Source: Spirochaetaceae bacterium
GTDB taxonomy: Bacteria > Spirochaetota > Spirochaetia > Treponematales > Treponemataceae
Length of the DNA: 11,104 nt
Direction: 5' to 3'
Assembly: GCA_031290725.1 (NCBI GenBank)
Contig: JAITMZ010000150.1
Location: forward strand, 1-11,104
The translations under genes were made by a program, and so were the position numbers. Numbering within the stretch: the stretch's first letter is position 1; each line of letters starts with the position of its first letter. Positions 1-6,919 of this stretch are shown one piece after another. Below the pieces are notes generated by a model. It searched no databases, was not told the origin of the DNA, and was given only the letters and a program-made list of their open reading frames with translations.

Positions 1-779
1 TGAAAGCCGCCCTGACGGACGAGGCAAGCCGGACCGGCTGCGTGCGGGTCATCCTGAACTTTCCGCAAAACCCCACGGGATATTCCCCCACGGTGCGGGA
101 AGCCGAAGAAATCCGCGGCGTCATACAGGGCATCGCGGAAGGTGGCGCAAAAATACTGGTAATCTGCGACGACGCCTACTTCGGCCTGCGCTTTGAGGAC
201 GACATAGAACCCCAGTCCCTATTCGCCTATTTCGCGGATATGCACGAGAATATCTTTGCCGTAAAAATCGACGGCCCCACCAAAGAAGACTTTACCTGGG
301 GGTTGCGTTGCGGGTTTGTCACCTATGGGGGAAAAAACCTGACCGCCGCCCACCACGACGCGCTCATCAAAAAGACCATGGCCGAGGTGCGCTCTACCGT
401 TTCCTGTTCATCCACCGTGGGGCAAAGCCTGCTGAAAAACCTGTATGCCGCTCCCGGAACCGCCGTGCAATCAGAAAAAGAGGCGTTCAGGAATATCATC
501 CAGGCCCGGTATAAGAAAGTGCGCGCTTTTGTGGACACAAAAAAGGGGCGCCCCTCCCTGTGCCCCCTGCCCTTTAATTCGGGCTATTTCATGAGTTTCA
601 GATGCACCGCCGTCAATGCGGAAGCGCTGCGCGAAAAATTGCTGCACCGGTACGGCATAGGAACCATCGCCATAGATGACCGCACCCTGCGGGTCGCTTT
701 TTCGAGCCTGGAGGACGAATCTATCGACATCGTGTATGCCGCCATTTATCAGGCGGCGGAAGAACTGGCCCGGGGCTAA
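1..779 (+). CDS. class I/II PLP-dependent aminotransferase, 5'-truncated
   Basis: This is the C-terminal 258 or so residues of a fold-type I PLP aminotransferase. The reading frame is open from base 3, so the GTG at 42 is an internal valine and not a start; the true start lies outside the window. Counting that valine as residue 1, NFPQNPTG (6-13) is the NPTG loop, DDAY (43-46) supplies the conserved Asp and Tyr that contact the cofactor, K81 in GPTKEDF is the likely Schiff-base lysine, R89 in WGLRCGF follows at the expected spacing, and R217 in TLRVAFSS matches the substrate-carboxylate arginine. The usual family length is about 400-430 residues. The amino-donor specificity cannot be read from this fragment, although an aspartate or aromatic type is plausible. 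It ends in TAA, 37 bases from the convergent end of the 817-1416 gene, and no intrinsic terminator with a T-run is visible between them. Confidence 0.88.
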   Translation, partial: KAALTDEASRTGCVRVILNFPQNPTGYSPTVREAEEIRGVIQGIAEGGAKILVICDDAYFGLRFEDDIEPQSLFAYFADMHENIFAVKIDGPTKEDFTWGLRCGFVTYGGKNLTAAHHDALIKKTMAEVRSTVSCSSTVGQSLLKNLYAAPGTAVQSEKEAFRNIIQARYKKVRAFVDTKKGRPSLCPLPFNSGYFMSFRCTAVNAEALREKLLHRYGIGTIAIDDRTLRVAFSSLEDESIDIVYAAIYQAAEELARG

Positions 780-816
780 CACAAGTCCCCTGGCAGTCTG
801 TGGGTAGTGCTGCGGA

Positions 817-1416
817 TCAGCGCTTTTCCTGCCAAACAGCGCGCATCTGCTCCAGCCGTGCTAGCTCCTTTTGGATGATCCTGGCGTAATCCAGCTTACC
901 CGTGGCGATACGCTCCCGCTCGTCCTCCCAGTTTTGCACGCCGGTGAGGAACAGAAAGCGAAATTTGCCGTCGTTTGCCTGCCGGAAGTAACTCAGGGCC
1001 TCTTCCCAGTAGGCCAGCCCGGTGCGGTAGCACGTATCGGCGCGCTCAAGTTGGCGGAGATATTCGTCCTTCCAGGGGGCATCGTAGAAATAAGCCACCT
1101 GCTTGTCGTAATTCTTCCCCAGCCTGAGGTGCTGCTCGATAAGCTTCAGGTTCACATGCATCATGAACAGGGCGCGATATTTTTCCCAATCCGTCTCGTT
1201 CTCGATCCGCACCAGGGCGTATTTGGGGTTACAGAATGTCACCTTGGCCGCTTTTTCCAACCAGTAGATGTTTTCGATGGCGTCGTCAGGATGCTGCTGG
1301 GCATGGATGTGATAGAGGCGGTAGTATTCTTCTTTATATATCACCGCATAGGGATGGAGCGGCGAGGAGGGGAGAAACATCGCCAGCATCAGGATACAGA
1401 GGGAAAAGCGCTTCAT
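817..1416 (-). CDS. conserved treponemal-type secreted protein, function unknown
   Basis: A 199-aa protein. Residues 1 to about 24 form a signal peptide (KR near the N-terminus, hydrophobic core, likely cleavage near PYA). The mature part looks all-helical and is rich in aromatic and charged residues, for example YKEEYYRLYH (27-36), ENIYWLEKA (48-56), ALFMMHVNLKLIEQ (82-95) and FYDAPWKDEYL (110-120). I recall this pattern as a conserved treponemal family without known function; that is memory, not a search. The helices faintly suggest TPR/HAT-like pairing, but no motif is decisive. It is the last gene of the run, starting 31 bases after the lolD stop. An in-frame TAG lies three codons upstream, so ATG 1416 is the first possible start. 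Its GGAG sits only one base from the ATG, too close for a normal ribosome binding site. It probably acts in the periplasm or at the envelope, judging by the signal peptide and the Lol neighbours. Confidence 0.82.
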   Translation of the reverse strand: MKRFSLCILMLAMFLPSSPLHPYAVIYKEEYYRLYHIHAQQHPDDAIENIYWLEKAAKVTFCNPKYALVRIENETDWEKYRALFMMHVNLKLIEQHLRLGKNYDKQVAYFYDAPWKDEYLRQLERADTCYRTGLAYWEEALSYFRQANDGKFRFLFLTGVQNWEDERERIATGKLDYARIIQKELARLEQMRAVWQEKR

Positions 1417-1420
1417 ACTC

Positions 1421-1433
1421 CACTATCGGCAAA
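1421..1433 (-). promoter_or_regulatory. 13-bp GCCGATAGTG motif, copy 1
   Basis: On the - strand this reads TTTGCCGATAGTG and lies five bases upstream of the 199-aa gene's ATG. The same 13 bases occur at 8065-8077 ahead of prfB. GCCGATA matches the -10 core of flagellar sigma-28 promoters (TAAA-N15-GCCGATAA). No good -35 lies at exactly 15 bases; a TAAT is one base further away. If it were a -10 box, transcription would start at or next to the ATG, giving an almost leaderless mRNA. The role is unproven. Confidence 0.35.
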
Positions 1434-1447
1434 CCGGACGGGAAAAA

Positions 1448-2134
1448 TTACCGGGTATATTCGACCAGCTTCCCGTCGGACAATCGCCATTGCCGGTCTC
1501 CCATCCCTGCCAGACCCTGGTCGTGGGTCACCAGCAGCATGGTCTTGCCGTAGTGCGCCGTGATGGAAAATAACAGCTCGCCGATGATGGCCGAGTTGGC
1601 CGGATCCAGGTTGCCCGTGGGTTCGTCCGCCAGGATAAGCTCCGGGTTGTTGATCAACGCCCGGGCCACCGCGGTTCGCTGCCGTTCCCCGCCGGATAAC
1701 TGTGACGGCATGTGTGACATCCGGTCCGCCAACCCCACGTCCGCCAGCAGTGCCCGGGCTTTTTCTTCGGCGAGCTTCTTGGGTGACCCCGTCATGTAGG
1801 CCGGCAGATACACGTTCTCCAGGGCGGAAAAGTCCTTCAGGAGATAGTGGAACTGAAATATCAGCCCCAGGGTGCGGGCACGGTAATGGGTCAATTCGCC
1901 CTCCGAGAGCCGGTCGATGGCATTTCCCGCCACCACGATGCTTCCCCCGGTTGCCGTGTCCAGCCCGGCGATGATGTTGAGGAGCGTGCTTTTGCCGCTG
2001 CCGCTTTCACCGGTGATCACCGCCCGGGTACCCGCCGCCACCGTGAGAGCTAAATCCCTGATGATGGTGAGTCGTCCGCCGCCGGTGACAAAGGTCTTTT
2101 CCAGGCCGCGTATGTCGATGATGTTATTCGTCAT
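1448..2134 (-). CDS. lolD: lipoprotein-releasing ABC transporter ATP-binding protein LolD
   Basis: A 228-aa ABC ATPase, full length for LolD. It powers extraction of lipoproteins from the outer leaflet of the inner membrane for hand-over to LolA. Visible motifs: Walker A GESGSGKST (42-50), Q-loop glutamine at 94 within IFQFHYLLKDFSALENV (92-108), a context typical of LolD/MacB-class ATPases, signature LSGGERQR (146-153), Walker B LILADE (166-171), D-loop NLDP (175-178) and switch histidine H204. All catalytic elements are intact. The ATG at 2134 has a clear GGAGG (2141-2145) seven bases upstream, and the gene overlaps the end of the permease gene by 11 bases, which fits translational coupling. 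A MacB- or FtsE-like role is possible for the family in general, but the adjacent LolC/E-type permease favours Lol. Confidence 0.93.
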   Translation of the reverse strand: MTNNIIDIRGLEKTFVTGGGRLTIIRDLALTVAAGTRAVITGESGSGKSTLLNIIAGLDTATGGSIVVAGNAIDRLSEGELTHYRARTLGLIFQFHYLLKDFSALENVYLPAYMTGSPKKLAEEKARALLADVGLADRMSHMPSQLSGGERQRTAVARALINNPELILADEPTGNLDPANSAIIGELLFSITAHYGKTMLLVTHDQGLAGMGDRQWRLSDGKLVEYTR

Positions 2135-3440
2135 GCAGCACCTCCGCGATTTGTGTGTTCAGGGTGGTCAAACTGGCAGCCCACGCCGCCGCCAGGGCCG
2201 AGAATATACCGAAAATGGTGGTGAGCAAAATCTCCGGCACCTGCATCCGGGCGGGGATAGACCCGTAAACCTGGTACATGGGATTTTCCCGCAGGAACAC
2301 CAATGCCCCGCTGTTGAACAGGGATGCAAAAAAATATTGGGAATAGTAACTCAAGCCGGATACTAAGGCGAACACCAAATCCATCCGCACACAGATGAGC
2401 AGCCCCAGGACAAGCCCGAAAAAAGCGCCGAAAAAGCCCGTCAGGAAGCCCCGGAGAATAAAAATCCCCTGGATGTCGCTCCGCCTGCCGCCGATGGCCT
2501 GGAACACGGCGATCTCCGTCCGGCGCTCGTAAACCATCCGCCTCATTCCGTTGTAAATGTTCACCCCCACCACCACAAAGATAATGAACACGAACAGCAT
2601 GAGTATGTTTTTTTCCACCCGCAGCGCACCAAAAAACGCCCGGTTGTAGCTCTGCCAGGATTCCCAGGTGCCCGAAATGCCCTGGGCATCCGCCGCCGGC
2701 CGGAGCCGGGCGATGATCCGGTTCACGTGGTCGTAATTCTTCACCTTAACGCTGAACATGCGCTTCGCCGCGGTGCCAAAGTATTTCTGCCCGTCCTCCA
2801 GGGAAATAAAACAGTACGCGGCGTTGATGTCCGCATAGCCTGATCGAAAGATGCCGGTCACGGTGAACACCCGGTTGGATGAAATCAAATCCACGTCTGC
2901 GCCGCCGGAAAGAGCCAGGAAGTTCACCGAGTCCCCCACGGTCACCCCCAGCGCCCCCGCCAGCGCCGACCCCAGCACGATGGAGGAGGGTTCCGACAAA
3001 TCAAAACTTCCCCGGCGAACATCCGCTTCCCGGGCAAACCCCGCATCAATCTCTGCGATGTTGCCCGGCACCGCCCGCACGACCGCCGCCTGCTGCCGGT
3101 CCAGACTTATCTTCCCCAGACCGGTCATCAAGGTTTGGGCTTCAAAAAAGGGCGTCACCGCCACTACTTCGGGGTCCGCGCTCACGGCGGCCACAAAACC
3201 GGCGGCGTCACCGGCGGCCTCGAAGCGAATGTGCGAGGAGCTGATTTCCATGATGCTGTCGATATATGCGCGCTGGAAGCCGTTCATCACCGATAAAGTA
3301 ACAATCAACGTCATCACCCCGAAGCAAATCCCCAGGGACGACAAAACTCCCGTCACCAGGGCGCGGGAATCCCGGTCCACCCGTGAAAATCGCCGGGTAA
3401 CAAAAAAAATCCACCTGATCCGCGTCAAAAAATCTTTCAT
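2124..3440 (-). CDS. lolE: lipoprotein-releasing ABC transporter permease (LolC/LolE family)
   Basis: A 438-aa inner-membrane permease with the FtsX/MacB layout. TM1 is at about 28-52, a large periplasmic domain at about 55-275, then TM2 (about 278-298), TM3 (about 325-350) and TM4 (about 402-425). The N-terminal ALVTG...LGICFGVMTLIVTLSVMNGF region resembles LolC/LolE, and RRTEIAVFQAIGGRRSDI (306-323) after TM2 is the cytoplasmic coupling-helix motif that docks on the ATPase. The length is close to the usual 400-415. Its ATG overlaps the stop of the upstream 336-aa gene as ATGA (3437-3440), and its TAA lies inside the start of lolD. Only one permease is present here, whereas E. coli has LolC plus LolE. 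This could be a LolF-like homodimer, or the partner may lie elsewhere. The symbol lolE is used for the family and I cannot separate LolC from LolE. Confidence 0.88.
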   Translation of the reverse strand: MKDFLTRIRWIFFVTRRFSRVDRDSRALVTGVLSSLGICFGVMTLIVTLSVMNGFQRAYIDSIMEISSSHIRFEAAGDAAGFVAAVSADPEVVAVTPFFEAQTLMTGLGKISLDRQQAAVVRAVPGNIAEIDAGFAREADVRRGSFDLSEPSSIVLGSALAGALGVTVGDSVNFLALSGGADVDLISSNRVFTVTGIFRSGYADINAAYCFISLEDGQKYFGTAAKRMFSVKVKNYDHVNRIIARLRPAADAQGISGTWESWQSYNRAFFGALRVEKNILMLFVFIIFVVVGVNIYNGMRRMVYERRTEIAVFQAIGGRRSDIQGIFILRGFLTGFFGAFFGLVLGLLICVRMDLVFALVSGLSYYSQYFFASLFNSGALVFLRENPMYQVYGSIPARMQVPEILLTTIFGIFSALAAAWAASLTTLNTQIAEVLHDE

Positions 3441-4447
3441 GATCTTCGTTTTTCTTTACCGTCCTGTAAAAATCGTTCCGAAATCCGCTCTCCGTCTTCA
3501 TAGGCCGTCTCCACCTGGAAGCCCAGACCGAAATAGCGCGTCTCAACGTAGGCGTTTTCCCCGGTATACACCGTTTTTATTACCGGTTCATCGTTCCGAA
3601 AGAATTCGGAGTCCGGGTTTTTGGAGGCCCCGGTCCAGGTGTAGCGGGTGGTTTCCGTCACCGGCTCGGTTCCCGGCAGCATCCAGGCCACATTCCGTCG
3701 TTCCGTAATCCGGCCCGCCGTATCATAGCGAAAATCAGTTTGAAACGCAAGCTCCGATTTTTCCTCCACGACTTTATAGCCGGTGATGCGGGACTCCTTG
3801 CCGTTGGGCAAAAAATCCGTCTCTTCCCTAGTTCCGGCAATAAAATTGGTCAAAACCCGCCTGCTGGGCAACTGGGACTCCGTGGAATACACATATTCCG
3901 CCAGGGATTCCCGCACCGTTTTGTCCTCTCCGCTGGTCCACACCGCCCGGGACGTGAGATGGTTGCCCTCATCATACCGGGTTTGCACAAAATATGCAAG
4001 GTTCCCGGTGACCGCATGGCGGGACCGGGTTTCAGACAGGAGCGCGAAGGTCTCGTCCAGGTATGCCGCCCGGCGCAGTTTGCCGCCGCCGGTTTCATAG
4101 GCAATGGTTTTGTCCTCCTCCGCGAATTCAGCCGCCCCTGGAGTTTCGTAGCGCCACTGCTCATCGGATGTCTGCTTGCCCGGTGTTTGGACAACTGGTA
4201 TTTGCTCATCCGGCATACTATTGTCCGGTGTGCCCTCAACAGTTGTCTGTACAGCGGACAACTGCTCATCCGCTGTCGTGACATCGGATGGTAGCATTTC
4301 AGGCGGCTGGGGGGACGCTTCCTGCGAATTCACACCCTGGGAAATAAAAAATCCGCTTCCCAGCAAAAACAGAGCACCGCACAGCAGCGCCCTGATCTTT
4401 GCGGCCCGGCATGCTTGTAAATTTTTGCGCCAACGTGAATGCGTCAT
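3437..4447 (-). CDS. secreted protein of unknown function coupled to the Lol permease
   Basis: A 336-aa protein when started at ATG 4447. The open frame extends to 4540, but that extension overlaps ftsY and lacks sense, whereas the 4447 start leaves a 10-base gap after ftsY and is followed at once by a signal peptide. Residues 1-42 give a basic N-terminus and a hydrophobic stretch (about 20-36), with likely cleavage near NSQEA. There is no lipobox cysteine at the cleavage site, so it is probably soluble or periplasmic. Residues 44-100 form a Pro/Thr/Glu/Gln-rich linker with repeated DEQ...VQT units. From about 115 to the end it is beta-rich, with many short YxxxG turns such as RYDEGN, RYDTAGRI and YEDGERI, reminiscent of YD/MORN-like repeats. 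I recognise no domain with certainty. Its TGA overlaps the permease ATG. Position suggests an envelope role connected with lipoprotein export, but that is inference. Confidence 0.75.
   Translation of the reverse strand: MTHSRWRKNLQACRAAKIRALLCGALFLLGSGFFISQGVNSQEASPQPPEMLPSDVTTADEQLSAVQTTVEGTPDNSMPDEQIPVVQTPGKQTSDEQWRYETPGAAEFAEEDKTIAYETGGGKLRRAAYLDETFALLSETRSRHAVTGNLAYFVQTRYDEGNHLTSRAVWTSGEDKTVRESLAEYVYSTESQLPSRRVLTNFIAGTREETDFLPNGKESRITGYKVVEEKSELAFQTDFRYDTAGRITERRNVAWMLPGTEPVTETTRYTWTGASKNPDSEFFRNDEPVIKTVYTGENAYVETRYFGLGFQVETAYEDGERISERFLQDGKEKRRS
4158..4270 (-). repeat. degenerate in-frame repeat coding for the DEQ...VQT linker
   Basis: The octamer TGCTCATC (+ strand) recurs at 4158-4165, 4203-4210 and 4263-4270. 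The spacings of 45 and 60 bases are whole numbers of codons. Each copy encodes the DEQ of a DEQ-x-VQT-like unit. This is an imperfect, in-frame repeat in the linker between the signal peptide and the beta-rich domain of the 336-aa protein, and it could vary in length between strains. Confidence 0.5.
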
Positions 4448-4457
4448 AAACCCTGCC

Positions 4458-5330
4458 TCAAAGGATGTCCAAAAAAGAATTGGTGTATTCCGCCGGATCA
4501 AAGGGGCGAATATCGGCGTAGGTTTCACCGGTACACACAAAGGCTCCGGGGATGTCCATCTCCCGGCCGATGGTGAACAGAGCGCCCCCCTTGGCTGCGG
4601 AGTCCGCTTTGGTGAGGATCACCGCGTCCACACCCACCGCCCGATGAAAGACCTCGGTTTGGGCGACGGCGTTTTGGCCGGTGGTGGCGTCCAGCACCAG
4701 GAGCTTTTTGCAGCATCCCTCACCGGCCCGTGACTGGGCCACCCGCTCGATCTTTTGCAGTTCCCGCACCAGGTTTTCCTTGTTGTGAAGCCGTCCGGCG
4801 GTGTCTACCAGAACCAACCCGCCCGCCAGAGCCGTCACGGCATCCGCCGCATCGTACACCACCGCTGCCGGGTCGGCTCCGTGCTGTTGAGCCACCACCC
4901 GCACCCCCAGACGCCGGCCATGCAGCTTGAGCTGCTCGATGGCAGCCGCACGAAAGGTGTCCGCCGCCGCCAGGATGCAGGGAAGTCCGGGCTGACGACC
5001 GGTATACCAGCCGGCCAATTTTGCCGCCGTGGTGGTCTTGCCCACGCCGTTCACCCCCAGGAGCAGCCAGATGTTCGTCCTCCCCGGAGACGGATCCGGC
5101 ACAAAAGCGCGGACGGTTTGGGCCAGCTCGTCCCGGAGAAGGGCAGTCACGGCGGCTTCGTCGGCGATGTGTTCGGTGCGGCACTTTTTTTCCAGTCTGT
5201 CCATAAGCTGAAACGCGGCCTTTGCACCGATGTCGCCCTCGATGAGCGCGTCGGTGAGCTCCTCAAAAAAGGCCTGTTCCACGCCGCTGTGTACTTTAAA
5301 TAATTTTCGTAAGGTTTCGCCAAAACTCAT
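4458..5330 (-). CDS. ftsY: signal recognition particle receptor FtsY
   Basis: A 290-aa SRP GTPase, the membrane-associated receptor that pairs with Ffh to deliver ribosomes making membrane or exported proteins to SecYEG. Helical N domain at 1 to about 80. G domain: P-loop GVNGVGKTTT (92-101), insertion-box motif DTFRAAA (124-130), DTAGR (176-180), LDATTGQNA (213-221), TKAD (240-243, the guanine-specificity motif) and GGALFTIG (248-255). The C-terminal GETYADIRPFD matches the conserved FtsY ending. It lacks the long acidic A domain of E. coli FtsY, as in most short bacterial forms. The frame is open to 5492, but ATG 5330 is chosen because it starts the standard N domain, has AAGGGGG upstream and overlaps the previous stop as ATGA (5327-5330). 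Being in one operon with the Lol genes groups two membrane-delivery functions. Confidence 0.95.
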   Translation of the reverse strand: MSFGETLRKLFKVHSGVEQAFFEELTDALIEGDIGAKAAFQLMDRLEKKCRTEHIADEAAVTALLRDELAQTVRAFVPDPSPGRTNIWLLLGVNGVGKTTTAAKLAGWYTGRQPGLPCILAAADTFRAAAIEQLKLHGRRLGVRVVAQQHGADPAAVVYDAADAVTALAGGLVLVDTAGRLHNKENLVRELQKIERVAQSRAGEGCCKKLLVLDATTGQNAVAQTEVFHRAVGVDAVILTKADSAAKGGALFTIGREMDIPGAFVCTGETYADIRPFDPAEYTNSFLDIL

Positions 5331-6919
5331 TGTGTACCCCCTTCGGTTGGTATGGCTGCGGCAATCGGCAGCGGTTTTGCCTCCACAGGCACCACCTCGT
5401 TGGCAACCCGCAAATACCGGATCAACTGCCAAATCCAGGTGATCCCCAAGGCAACCGTAGTGCCTGCGGCGATATACATGCCGTTTTTCCACAGATTAGC
5501 CTTGGACATATCATTTGCACCGGTCAGGGAGCCGTTGAGGCTTTTGACGTATTCCCCTTGGGCGATAACCGTGATGGGCAGGAAAGTCATAAACAGGCTG
5601 TATGCCAGATACATTTGTTTGCGGCTTTTTTCTATCCGCGCGGAAATATCCGACGTGTTGGGATCCACTACCCAATTTTTGTGGGGGGATGACGCGGCCC
5701 TGGGGGGAATCACGAAATACCCGGGGAATTGGTTTGCGCCGTCCGGGTCAAAACGGCCCAGGGTCTTTCCCTCCGCCAGATTCACCGACTCCGCGGGGAT
5801 GTTCTGGCTGATCCCCTGTATCATAAACAGCCCCTGGGTCTGCTGTTTCAAAGCCAGGGACACGGCGCGGAGCTGGTTTTCCGTCAGCACCACGTCGATT
5901 TGGTAGGCGGTGCCGCTGGAAAAATCCGCGGTGATCCGCTCGGGCTGAAATCCCGGCGCTTCAACGGACACCTGATGAAACCCGGCGGACAGGGGGCGCG
6001 CATTTGGTATGGTCGAAAAAACCATGTCGTCCACGTTGATTCGGAAGGTTTCCGGAATGCCTGCGGGGAAAGCGAAGGTAATCCGCGCGGGTTCGTAGTT
6101 TTCTATGTGGGGCAGAAAGGCGTAGGCGATGCGCCGGGCCAGGGTCTCCACGTCGTCCAAGCGGCCGATTTCAATGGTGGCAGCCACCGGGACGCCCCCC
6201 GGATAGCGTCGAACCTCCGCCTGTACCGCTGCGTATTCGTCCTGTATCCGGATGCTGCCCATGACCAGGGCGTTGATTTTCTCCGCCGCCAGGGCCCGTT
6301 CCAGTTCCACCGGAGCAAGGAAATCTCCCTCCGTATTCTGAATCTGGGTGAACAAAATTTCCGCATCGTCCTTCCACAGTACCACCGTCTCCGATCCGTA
6401 GTCTATCTTTGATACCTTGGCGGCGTTTCTGCGGGTCCGCCAGGTTTCCCTCACCTGTAGATCCTGCCCGTACTCAGGAAATACCGCGCGAATTTCCAGG
6501 GTTTTTCCATCTATCCGGGCCTTTATGTCTCTAATTTTTTTTTCTTCAGCTTTGATAAGTTTTTTGATTTGCCGGGGTCGGGAGCTTTCAAAAATCGCCG
6601 AGTCCCGCTTTTTTATGGCGGCGGATAGCTCCAAAAAAATTGCCTGCTGCTGAGTTTGCAGTTCCCGCAGAAGCCGTATCTGTTTTTCGTCGGGCAGAAT
6701 GCGGTGCACCAGGCCGCCGGAAAGCTGGTCCAGGATATACGACGGAATCAGGGTGGCGGAGGTGCCCATGTTTCTGCCGGAAACGGCGGTGACCGAAAAG
6801 GGTGCGGCCGCCAGCACCCAGTTTTGTTCCTTGGCGACGCTGTCCGCAGCGGACACCCCCAGGGTTCCGCACCACAGAAGCAACGTAGCCAGGGCGGCCC
6901 CTTTCATCCTGCCGGTCAT
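5327..6919 (-). CDS. large envelope protein with coiled coil, PEGA-like domain and two C-terminal TM segments
   Basis: A 530-aa protein of unknown function. Residues 1 to about 25 are a signal peptide ending near SAADS. About 78-148 is strongly charged and likely coiled coil (KK, EEKK and RELQTQQQ runs). About 175-270 looks like an alpha/beta domain containing INALVMGSIRIQDEY, the pattern of a periplasmic TolB-N-like or curli-regulator-type domain, though this is not certain. About 283-346 fits the PEGA pattern: FRINVDDMVFSTIP, then LSAGFHQVSVEAPGF, then a closing strand with VVLTE. Two hydrophobic segments follow (about 435-453 and 479-502), with a short Pro/Ala-rich tail. The start at 6919 is chosen because it overlaps the prfB stop as ATGA (6916-6919); Met5 is an alternative. 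Its stop in turn overlaps ftsY as ATGA. The topology suggests an inner-membrane anchored periplasmic protein. PEGA proteins are common in spirochaetes, often in envelope or surface-layer functions. Confidence 0.75.
   Translation of the reverse strand: MTGRMKGAALATLLLWCGTLGVSAADSVAKEQNWVLAAAPFSVTAVSGRNMGTSATLIPSYILDQLSGGLVHRILPDEKQIRLLRELQTQQQAIFLELSAAIKKRDSAIFESSRPRQIKKLIKAEEKKIRDIKARIDGKTLEIRAVFPEYGQDLQVRETWRTRRNAAKVSKIDYGSETVVLWKDDAEILFTQIQNTEGDFLAPVELERALAAEKINALVMGSIRIQDEYAAVQAEVRRYPGGVPVAATIEIGRLDDVETLARRIAYAFLPHIENYEPARITFAFPAGIPETFRINVDDMVFSTIPNARPLSAGFHQVSVEAPGFQPERITADFSSGTAYQIDVVLTENQLRAVSLALKQQTQGLFMIQGISQNIPAESVNLAEGKTLGRFDPDGANQFPGYFVIPPRAASSPHKNWVVDPNTSDISARIEKSRKQMYLAYSLFMTFLPITVIAQGEYVKSLNGSLTGANDMSKANLWKNGMYIAAGTTVALGITWIWQLIRYLRVANEVVPVEAKPLPIAAAIPTEGGTQ

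Noticed and set aside
780..816. Possible bidirectional terminator between the aminotransferase and the 199-aa gene
   Set aside because: Only 4-base stems such as CACA/TGTG and GCAG/CTGC are present and there is no T-run.
871..1563. Long + strand ORF antisense to the 199-aa gene and lolD
   Set aside because: It lies opposite two well-supported genes in a GC-rich region, where antisense open frames are common, and its translation shows no recognisable family.
4448..4540. N-terminal extension of the 336-aa secreted protein to ATG 4540
   Set aside because: It overlaps the end of ftsY in another frame and would bury the signal peptide 50 residues inside the protein; ATG 4447 fits the operon spacing.
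4755..5303. + strand ORF of 182 codons opposite ftsY
   Set aside because: It is the antisense shadow of the conserved GTPase motifs, with no coding features of its own.
5331..5492. Extension of FtsY to 5492
   Set aside because: The added residues lie over the end of the PEGA-like gene, are low in FtsY character, and ATG 5330 has a good ribosome binding site and an ATGA overlap.
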